The notes under the pieces: generated by a model
Database searches by the model: none
What the model saw: only the letters and a program-made list of their open reading frames with translations
Told to the model about the DNA's origin: nothing
Position numbers and translations under genes: made by a program
Shown: in pieces, positions 16,601 to 21,322 of the stretch
Numbering within the stretch: position 1 is the first letter of the stretch
Layout: the number at the start of each line of letters is the position of its first letter
Origin: CAZVJA01 sp964626885
GTDB taxonomy: Bacteria; Planctomycetota; Planctomycetia; Planctomycetales; Planctomycetaceae
DNA length: 23,286 nucleotides
NCBI GenBank assembly: GCA_964626885.1
Contig: CAZVJA010000070.1
Span: 1-23,286 of the forward strand
Reading direction: 5' to 3'

Positions 16601-17212
16601 TTCGGGGATCCCATCCTTCAAATCGACGACCAACAGCATTCGTCCGCGTCGAACGAGCGTGAAGTCTTTTGTCTGCAGCACGCCGTTCAGCAGGTCGATC
16701 GCCTCGGTCGGCGTGTATTCACGGTTGTCGGTATAGTTGAACGTCCCCGGCGGCGGGGCGTCGAGTACCAGCGACACATCGGCTTGCTCCGCGAACCACT
16801 GCAGCACATCGACCCAGCGCTGAAACCGGAAATTAAATCGTAGCCGCGCTTCGGGTTTCAATTTGATCAGCAGCGAGCGTTGTTCATCGGTCAGCAGAGC
16901 CGCGAGCTTTTGAGCATATTCGTCGCGAATCTTTCCCCGGTCTGCTTCCGCGGCTTTCGCCGCCGCCTCGTCCCGTTCCTTGAGGATGGCTGTGACTTTC
17001 GCCCGTTGTTCGTCGGTGAGCTTCAATTCCTCGGCGACTTTCCGGTCGGAGATCCGCGAGAAATCGGGTGTGGGTGCAGCCGTCGTGGTGTTTGGGGCTG
17101 GCTCGGCCTTCGGTTTGTCTTGGGCCGCTGTTGGCTGGAGTGCCTGGACGAGACTACCCAGGCAGATCATCAGCATGAGGATCAACGATCCGATAGAAGC
17201 CGAATTACGCAT
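10685..17212 (-). CDS. Giant exported protein of about 21 tandem secretin-N-like domains, without a secretin barrel domain
   Basis: This is 2175 residues from ATG 17212. Residues 1-30 are a signal peptide (SASIGSLILMLMICLGSLVQ). Residues 50-120 are charged and helical with two LTDEQR motifs, like Spy/CpxP (LTXXQ) proteins. Residues 123-200 resemble a secretin N0/STN domain (FNFRFQRWVDVLQWFAEQAD) and 216-283 an N1 domain. After a proline linker come 21 repeats of about 66 residues (302-1691) with consensus VYxLxxADPxxAxxxLxxLxPxA, then D, LVVxAxxxDHexI and TLeqmd, the Secretin_N pattern. More divergent copies follow, broken by a Lys/Glu/Pro-rich linker (about 1810-1910), and the protein ends in a basic tail (GGRGSRSRRNR). 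The beta-barrel secretin domain (PF00263) is absent, so it cannot itself be a normal outer-membrane pore. No other secretion-system gene is adjacent. A periplasmic or surface scaffold is inference. AAGGA lies about 12 nt before the ATG, a long spacing. The open frame is uninterrupted. Confidence 0.9.
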   Translation of the reverse strand: MRNSASIGSLILMLMICLGSLVQALQPTAAQDKPKAEPAPNTTTAAPTPDFSRISDRKVAEELKLTDEQRAKVTAILKERDEAAAKAAEADRGKIRDEYAQKLAALLTDEQRSLLIKLKPEARLRFNFRFQRWVDVLQWFAEQADVSLVLDAPPPGTFNYTDNREYTPTEAIDLLNGVLQTKDFTLVRRGRMLLVVDLKDGIPEGVAPRIDLSELDTRGKFELVSILFPLGNRNAEEVDKEIKPLLGRRGKSVPLPKTKQILITDMSGAMRAINAVITSIPEPAAPPKPPEPPPPEKPALTVYTLNAGDPKAVVETLKALVPGANVVYDPESKHLNAFATPSQHAAIKPVIEQMQAKEEPGKPGARLELYPVEATTGAQILDSLRLVAPDAQLRLDTQTNQIVAFAEAGDHDKLKSAIEKLQQGGLSADKRQLEVYRLTKADPTATQTLLSTLLPHARITVDPQTKNLVALAAPDDQRIIKVTLDQLQPEKPGPDTPELRAYPQKKPFPANLITVLQSLVPKAQITNDTTGRQLLVVASPADHAVIDSTITRVMASDEGNVERQRQLEVYRLTKADPSTTLTLLQTLLPTAQLSIDAQTKSLIALAIPDDQRVIKTTLEQLQPEQPGPDVPVLRFYPQKKPLPANVVTVLQNLVPKAQITNDVAADRLLVVAAPADHQIVEATLARFAAEEAAAPTAQNKLELYRVSPAERKRLQAVLDSVSSELPGIRIINDAEPGEMAVWAKPDQHALIADVIEKIKRDVPEDQKYQLVAYSIKNATPQSVLTVLQELYPNTRIVLDAKASRLLIWTRPEEHESIKQSIERVDAPGSAEAQEKLMLFPVTEADPSAALSTVQPLVPDARLTLDSANRMIVAWARQSDLDKIRKTLDQFRTNRSVSQVYRFETADPNAAYSVLTTLVPQARMAIDSRTRSLVVSALPEDHEKIKGTLEQMDKPGDGKDAPVLHSYPLKSTDASTALSTLQNLFTNMPEVRLSADYRNDVIVAFAPPKNHESIQATLDELQKKDSGRTSQVYPLVHADPSSAYSILSSITPRATITIDSKARRLVVSAFAADHEKIRATLEQMDKQDESGQAPILRSYTLKSADISSALSVLQNLFATSSDVRLSADYKNDTIVAFAPPKSHETIQASLDELQKKDSGRTSQVYSLKYADPSSAYSILSSITPRATITIDSKARRLVVSAFAADHEKIRATLEQMDKQDDNGQGPVLRSYRLSSAEATGTLSMLQTLFATFPEVRLSADYKTQTIVAFASPAQHETIAKSIQEIDSSATGRVLAVYRFRSADPNAAATVLNTLTPKAQVAVDNYNRTLVVSAAPEDQERIKKTVEEIDGGEGTAGGTRQLVSYPLKSADTSNTYSMLATLFAQTPEVRISPDYKNDTIVALATAEQHKTILKAIDEIEKKETGRTPKVYRFKNADPYAASTVLATLTPKAQVAVDSRNRTLVVSASAADHEKIAATVAQMDARDDEGQTPALRTYPLTTADPNSTVSMLQTLFATYPEVRISLDTRSDTIVALASAAQHEKIRQSIDELEKKGSGRTSHVYQFKNADPQAAYAVLVSLAPRAQMAVDLRTRSLVASASAADHEKIKATVEQLEAAGSTERAVQLVSYKLQSADPASLITLLQPVFATQPEVRFSIDARNNTLVAIGTSSQHQTIRQLIEQVDREAADRLPEVEVFQLEVIEPFDAELAISRLFGRDGLPTTQEPVVDSNVDTHQLFVRAEPKQLEEIRRLLVKMGEVHLAKQDPTSKRRIRVIPFDGDAAQAIEQIRGVWPQLRRNEIRVVTPSAVAPLLRQATPPKEGEKPAPGKDATKSDQENGTAKSKEEGKGKANEKKLEGAAQFSVEDAPRATEKAENSETKKNQQENDSNPAAKPEAPAPAPDETKPKAAAADQPPAPVLIAPGDRSITIASDDPEALDQIESLLRAMSSRGSARGRDYIVFQLRNSSAERVAATLQQVFRTGAFGGQTGVGSGRVVVVPDERLNAIVVHANRSDRETIEELLRILDTADVTDTFAANKPKRIPVKNTEASRIEDMLRDIYQTQLKAGGGGRPIPVPSGVSPQVAAAIQQANAAREAPLLTLGVDEQSNSLIVLAPANLTTEIEQLVAELDTAAVGDSAKGLRVIQLQKTNSKRVRQALNLILEDAQRGGRGSRSRRNR
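12140..16309 (-). repeat. Array of 21 secretin-N-like repeats coding for residues 302-1691 of the giant protein
   Basis: Repeats average 66 residues (about 198 bp). From the tenth repeat on, two subtypes alternate: type A (65 residues, VY start, LVVSA-AADHEKI core) and type B (about 67 residues, SYPLKSAD start, LF-PEVR core, ending GRTS). Together they form a 132-residue, 396-bp super-repeat. Earlier repeats also pair up: 3 with 5 (EVYRLTKADP) and 4 with 6 (YPQKKP and VPKAQITND). Confidence 0.85.
13567..14166 (-). repeat. Nearly identical duplicated block inside the giant gene (offset 396 bp)
   Basis: Bases 13567-13770 match 13963-14166 closely. The first 58 bases or so are identical, and over the next stretch I count about seven differences in 145 bases, all synonymous where checked. 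The encoded repeats 12 and 14 share a core that is identical from ADPSSAYSILSSITPRATIT through LEQMDKQD. This is the youngest-looking duplication in the array. Confidence 0.8.
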
Positions 17213-17937
17213 GGCTACGAATTATCCTTAGAGGTCAATGAGTGACCGATGTGACACAACGGCTCTTGGTCAAGCCGTTTGCTGCCGAGCAAGGGATTGC
17301 TGTCATTCTCTTGCGACAGCCATTCAGCCGGCGATCTGGGGTGGGTGTCGCAGGACCACGGAATCTTGCGACCGTTCGTCTCCGGGCGGGTACTCTCCGT
17401 CAACATAAACGACGTCGAGTTGGTTATCTGTAGCGATTTCGCTCTTCTAATAGCCTACCCACATTGTAGGGGGGTGAACAAGCGGAAACCTCTCTGCCTT
17501 ACAGGGGTATGCAGCGGCTAAAAGGTTTTTCGGTCAAAGGATTTACATAATTCAGGTCAGTGAAAACTCTAGGGGGAAGATCTTTGGCTGGAGTTCAGTT
17601 TCCATTCGACTCTGCCGAAGAGGGGATTAGCAAACCTGCGGGCCGAGTTCGTGTGTATCAACTTGGGACGGCATTGAGTCGTCGAAAGGCTGAACAAAGG
17701 AATCGCGCCGTTTTTCGGTACGCGGAAGATTTCGGACGAAAGCCGCGATGCGGTCAGCTTTTCCGTCCGGAATGGACCGCTGCGGAGGTGGGTTCGATCG
17801 CACCGGTTGTATCAAATTTGCGGATTTGACTCCGGAAAACGACGAACTAAGGTTTCAGTGGCAGCCCTTCAAAGCCGTCGGTTCCAACGCATCCCCAAGT
17901 CGATTTTGAAACACTTTTCATGTCAGGGGGAACTCTC
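17213..17937. other. 725-bp divergent intergenic region between the giant repeat gene and the RTX gene
   Basis: This should hold the promoters of both flanking genes. I see no convincing protein gene; an 89-codon open frame at 17560-17829 has a weak start and no family features. Visible structure: a 7-bp hairpin AACGGCT/AGCCGTT (17259-17265 and 17274-17280, 8-nt loop) in the leader of the minus-strand gene, and several short TTGCGAC/GTCGCA-type repeats between 17311 and 17371. A TTGACT at 17826-17831 is a possible -35 for the RTX gene, but no good -10 follows. The length is unusual compared with other gaps in the window. Confidence 0.5.
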
Positions 17938-17940
17938 ATG
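17925..17940 (+). promoter_or_regulatory. Ribosome binding site fixing the RTX gene start
   Basis: AGGGGGA (17925-17931) lies 6 nt before ATG 17938. It sits inside the longer frame opened by ATG 17920, so 17938 is the better start. Confidence 0.7.
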
Positions 17941-19257
17941 GTGCTCGCAAATTGGTTGCAGTCGGTGAAGTCACTTGGTCGTCGTCGGCATTCCCGAGGG
18001 ACAAAGCCAGGGCGCCGCGGGCCCATTGAAAGTGCCTTGGTGGTAGAGTCGCTCGAGGACCGCACGCTTCTGAGCGCCACCGCTCTCTTTGATGTTGGTA
18101 CCGGTCAATTGACCGTGCAAGGGGAGAGCAGCGACGAGTCGATCACCGTTTCGTCCGCCGGCGGGTTCGTGACGCTGAACGGCGTTTCGACCGGCGTGGC
18201 TGTCGGTGACGTGCAGTCGATGATGGTGTTGGGAGGCTCCGGAGACGACTCGATTGATCTGCACGATGTGAACTCTGGAGTGTTCACGAACCTGACCGCG
18301 GTGACGATCGACGGCGGAAACGGGGACGACAGCATCCATGGGAGCATGCTGAACGACACCATCTTCGGCGGCAATGGAAAGGATTCGATTGACGGGCTCG
18401 ACGGCGATGACACCATCTATGGCGGAAACGGCAAGGATGACATCCACGGCGGCAACGGAAATGACCAGCTCGTCGGGGGCAACGCCAACGATCATCTCTG
18501 GGGAGAGGACGGCGACGACGTTCTCGAAGGAGATAACGGCAAAGACACCCTCGAAGGGGGAGATGACAACGACGACCTCGACGGGGGCAAGGGGAATGAC
18601 TCGCTGCTTGGAGATTTAGGTGACGATTCGCTCGACGGCGGCCTCGGTAAAGACAGCCTGTCCGGCGATGACGGAGACGACGACCTGCATGGCGGCAAGG
18701 GGAACGACCTTCTGAATGGCGGAGTCGGCTTAGATTCTCTGGACGGGGAAGACGGCAACGACGACCTCTTCGGCGGCGATGACGACGATGAACTCATTGG
18801 AGGAAAAGGAAACGACGATCTCTTCGGCGAAGATGGTGATGACGATATCTCCGGAGATGATGGCCAGGATCATCTCGAAGGAGGTAACGGGTCGGATCAT
18901 CTCCGTGGAGGCAAGGGAAAGAACGATTTTGGTGAAGACGACAGCAACGACTTCGTCGTGGAGAACGAACACGAGGCGGTCCTCACCGGTAGCGTCGGCA
19001 TGGGCAAGGCGGAGTTCGACCTAGACGATGCAGCCGAAAAGGAATTCGAAGTCAAGGTCTTCGGGATTCCTGTGGGAACGTACAATGTTTGGCTGCAAGG
19101 CGTGAATGTCGGCTCGATCAATGTCACGCTGCATAACGGTTTCACCAGAGGCGAGCTGGAACTGGAAGGAATGCTGGCGCCGGACGTGGTGAGCGGCAAC
19201 ACGATCGTGATCACTGACAACTTGGCGAACACGGTCCTGCAGGGGGTGTTCGCTTGA
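17938..19257 (+). CDS. RTX-type (haemolysin-type calcium-binding repeat) surface or secreted protein with planctomycete LEPR-XLL-like N-terminus
   Basis: This is 439 residues. The N-terminus is basic (GRRRHSRGTKPGRRG) and leads into VESLEDRTLLSA (LEDRTLLS at residues 39-46). That is a variant of the LEPR-XLL motif found near the start of many large planctomycete extracellular proteins and thought to mark export; no ordinary signal peptide is visible. A short beta-rich segment (50-120) follows. Residues about 123-338 are 24 nonapeptide units of the GGxGxDxLx type, the calcium-binding parallel beta-roll of RTX proteins, in unbroken register. The last 95 residues form a separate beta-rich domain (GKAEFDLDD, then EFEVKVFGIPVGTYNVWLQG, then VLQGVFA). 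The protein is extremely Asp/Gly-rich and acidic. No type I secretion genes are nearby. It is probably a structural or calcium-binding surface protein; nothing suggests an enzymatic or toxin domain. The transcript ends at the hairpin at 19356-19391. Confidence 0.88.
   Translation: MVLANWLQSVKSLGRRRHSRGTKPGRRGPIESALVVESLEDRTLLSATALFDVGTGQLTVQGESSDESITVSSAGGFVTLNGVSTGVAVGDVQSMMVLGGSGDDSIDLHDVNSGVFTNLTAVTIDGGNGDDSIHGSMLNDTIFGGNGKDSIDGLDGDDTIYGGNGKDDIHGGNGNDQLVGGNANDHLWGEDGDDVLEGDNGKDTLEGGDDNDDLDGGKGNDSLLGDLGDDSLDGGLGKDSLSGDDGDDDLHGGKGNDLLNGGVGLDSLDGEDGNDDLFGGDDDDELIGGKGNDDLFGEDGDDDISGDDGQDHLEGGNGSDHLRGGKGKNDFGEDDSNDFVVENEHEAVLTGSVGMGKAEFDLDDAAEKEFEVKVFGIPVGTYNVWLQGVNVGSINVTLHNGFTRGELELEGMLAPDVVSGNTIVITDNLANTVLQGVFA
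18304..18951 (+). repeat. RTX nonapeptide array, 24 units of 27 bp
   Basis: Each unit is exactly nine codons, from TIDGGNGDD at 18304 to the degenerate DFGEDDSND ending at 18951. Examples are TIYGGNGKD, DLDGGKGND and DLHGGKGND. No unit is longer or shorter. Codon choice varies between units, so this is not a recent simple expansion. Confidence 0.9.
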
Positions 19258-19355
19258 TACCGGCTCTCCTGATGGGTCGAGCCGTTCGGAATTGAAGTCG
19301 CCTCGATACCGTCTTGCGGAGACTTCCCGAGAGCAGTTTCACCAAACTCTCTACG

Positions 19356-19391
19356 GTAAAACACCCGGAGAAAAACCTCCGGGTGTTTTAC
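19356..19391. terminator. Bidirectional intrinsic terminator between the RTX gene and the DUF1501 gene
   Basis: GTAAAACACCCGGAG (19356-19370) is the perfect reverse complement of 19377-19391, giving a 15-bp stem with a 6-nt loop (AAAAAC). The 3' arm carries TTTTAC followed by TTT on the plus strand, and the minus strand likewise ends its arm with TTTTAC. It lies about 100 nt past the RTX stop and about 105 nt past the stop of the convergent gene, so it can serve both. Confidence 0.9.
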
Positions 19392-19496
19392 TTTGTCGTA
19401 CGACGAATCATGTCCCTTCCGCGCACAATATGTTTCATCAGCATGCGGACGGCTGCACGTTCCCCATGAAACCGCGAGTCGTTTTGACGAAGCTCT

Positions 19497-20954
19497 TCAG
19501 AGCAGTTCACCAATCGGGCTCCCATTCTCGACGATGTGCCGCGGTCGGCCGCGCGGATCGAGATACGTTGCGTTGAGCGGAACCTGCATGTGATGGTAAA
19601 TCGTCGCGGCGAGATCGCCCGGAGTGACGGGGCGGGCGGTGATCTGTCCACCGTCGGGTTCCGTGCCGCCGATCACCTGACCATGCCGGAATCCTCCGCC
19701 GGCCATCAGCATCGACATTACGGCCGGCCAATGGTTCCGGCCGTCCGTGCTCCCTTGGGTTCCCATTTGCGGCGTTCGGCCGAATTCCCCCATGGCAATC
19801 ACCAAGGTGTTGTCGAGCAAGCCGCGTTCTTCGAGGTCAGCCACGAGAGTGGTCGAAAGGTGATCGAATAGCGGCAGCAACGGCTTCAGTCCGCGAGAGA
19901 TCCCTCCGTAAGGAGGAATGTTGTCGCCATGCGTGTCCCAGGTGCCTGAGGCGGTGTGATAGCTCAGATCGAGCGTGACGAAGCTGACCCCTGCTTCCAC
20001 AAGCCGCCGCGCGAGGAGCGCCTGCTGGCACCAGAGATGTTTTCCATACCGCGCGCGTACGTCGGCCGGTTCCTGCTCGATGTCGAATGCCTGTTGTGCC
20101 CGACGGCCGAGAACCATCTCGACGGCCTGCTGCCCGTAGTTGTCGAGAGCGTCCATCGAACCGCTGGCGTCGATTTCGCTGCGGATGCGATCGAAGTCCT
20201 GCAGGAGGGCGCGGCGATTGTGAATGCGGTCGGCATTCAGTCCGCCGGGGAGATTGAACAGCGGCGCGCCGGTCATCTGGCCGGTGTCGACGCCGACGTT
20301 TGTGTAGATTGGAAGCTTCGCGGCGGTCTCGGCTATGAAAGGGTCGTACTCTTTGCCAAGCCAGCCTCCGAATGCGACGTGCGATCGCGACTTCATGAAG
20401 GCGACGTACGGCGGCATCGCGGGATGATTCGGCCCGCGCATCTTCGCAACGATCGAGGCGATCGCCGGGTAGCTGTCGCCGTTGCGGTTGAGACGCGGTT
20501 CGGCTTCGTTGTTCCCGGTCTGCAAGACTTTGTTTGGTTCGTGGTTGCTGTAGCGCGCGTCGACGGAACGAATGACAGTGAACTTGTCGAGCATGGCCGC
20601 TTGTTTGGGCAAATGCTCGCAGAACAACACTCCCGGGAGCTTTGTGGAGATCGTTCCGAAGGGGCCGCGGTTCTCGTAGGGACGGTCAGGCTTGGGATCC
20701 CACGTATCAATATGGCTTGGACCGCCGGCCATCCACAGGAGAATCACACTCTTGGCGTCGCTGCTGGACCGTTCCACCTGACTGGCTTCTGCCCGCGACC
20801 TCAATAATGCCGGCAGAGAAAGTCCCGCGATCCCAGCCAATCCCGCTTTGAGCATCCCGCGGCGATCGGTGACCGCGAGTCCTTCCCGCTGGCGCGCATT
20901 GAAGCACGTGAACGCGTGCGGCCCATGAGAAGTGTGCGGGAAAGCCATTGTCAT
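19497..20954 (-). CDS. DUF1501 family protein, stand-alone copy
   Basis: This is 485 residues from ATG 20954 (a second ATG at 20948 is equally possible; GGA lies just upstream). An in-frame TTG at 21014 would give 505 residues but is a weak start. Residues 30-55 hold a twin-arginine-like signal (TDRRGMLKAGLAGIAGLSLP), so export is expected. DUF1501 motifs: LLWMAGGPSHIDTWDPKP, GNNEAEPRLNRNGDSYPAIA, DTHGDNIPPYGG, AMGEFGRTPQMG, GRNHWPAVMSMLMAGGG and a C-terminal GDLAATIYHHMQVPLN, then DPRGRPRHIVENG. It belongs to a different DUF1501 subgroup from the 7220-8761 protein and has no DUF1549/DUF1553 partner in view, although these genes usually come in pairs. The function is unproven; the fold is related to the sulfatase/alkaline phosphatase group. 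It ends at the shared terminator at 19356-19391. Confidence 0.92.
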   Translation of the reverse strand: MTMAFPHTSHGPHAFTCFNARQREGLAVTDRRGMLKAGLAGIAGLSLPALLRSRAEASQVERSSSDAKSVILLWMAGGPSHIDTWDPKPDRPYENRGPFGTISTKLPGVLFCEHLPKQAAMLDKFTVIRSVDARYSNHEPNKVLQTGNNEAEPRLNRNGDSYPAIASIVAKMRGPNHPAMPPYVAFMKSRSHVAFGGWLGKEYDPFIAETAAKLPIYTNVGVDTGQMTGAPLFNLPGGLNADRIHNRRALLQDFDRIRSEIDASGSMDALDNYGQQAVEMVLGRRAQQAFDIEQEPADVRARYGKHLWCQQALLARRLVEAGVSFVTLDLSYHTASGTWDTHGDNIPPYGGISRGLKPLLPLFDHLSTTLVADLEERGLLDNTLVIAMGEFGRTPQMGTQGSTDGRNHWPAVMSMLMAGGGFRHGQVIGGTEPDGGQITARPVTPGDLAATIYHHMQVPLNATYLDPRGRPRHIVENGSPIGELL

Positions 20955-21322
20955 CAATTCCGACTCGTCATCGGTTGGGAACTCGATTGCGCGGTGACCG
21001 CAGGTGTGGGGCAATGCCCCTCATGTGTCAGTATAACTTATCCGCAAATGGGATCGATGGAAACGGGAATCGTGGATGTGAGTTTCGGTTAAGACACACG
21101 TGGTCAGAAAATGTGGGAGCCACGTATGTTCGTGTCGAATCGGTGGCTAGTCACGCGACGGTTCGTTATTCTTGAATGCTCCGATTGCGTTTTGTCGGTG
21201 TGTTGAAATATCAGCAGCTCTAATTGTCATCGATCGTGGGTTTCTGTCAGGACCGCTCGTCGCGCTGTTTCTCAAGACTTGTTTCTGCCGTTTCTTGTTC
21301 TTGAATCGCGGAAGGCGTGTAA
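20955..21322. other. 368-bp divergent gap between DUF1501 and acyltransferase genes
   Basis: No gene is apparent. On the minus strand TATACT at 21035-21030 matches the -10 consensus in 5 of 6 positions, but the -35 is poor. If it is real, transcription would start near 21022, just 8 nt from the TTG at 21014, which supports the downstream ATG for the DUF1501 gene. An inverted repeat ACGTGG/CCACGT (about 21099-21126) surrounds a 16-17 nt centre. The stretch before the plus-strand gene is T-rich. Confidence 0.4.

Noticed and set aside
10685..17212. Type II secretion secretin (gspD) or pilQ annotation for the giant gene
   Set aside because: It has N-like domains only; no secretin barrel domain or adjacent secretion or pilus genes are visible.
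17560..17829. Open frame of 89 codons (GTG start) in the divergent gap
   Set aside because: The composition is not protein-like for this genome and no motif is visible. It cannot be fully excluded without homologues.
17920..17937. Upstream ATG of the RTX gene
   Set aside because: The strong AGGGGGA ribosome site lies downstream of this ATG and serves ATG 17938.
18492..18797. Ser/Pro-rich minus-strand open frame opposite the RTX repeats
   Set aside because: It is the reverse complement of the Gly/Asp nonapeptide codons; low complexity is inherited from the real gene.
20955..21014. TTG start that would extend the second DUF1501 protein by 20 residues
   Set aside because: TTG is a weak start, the added residues look unlike an export signal, and a possible -10 lies almost next to it.
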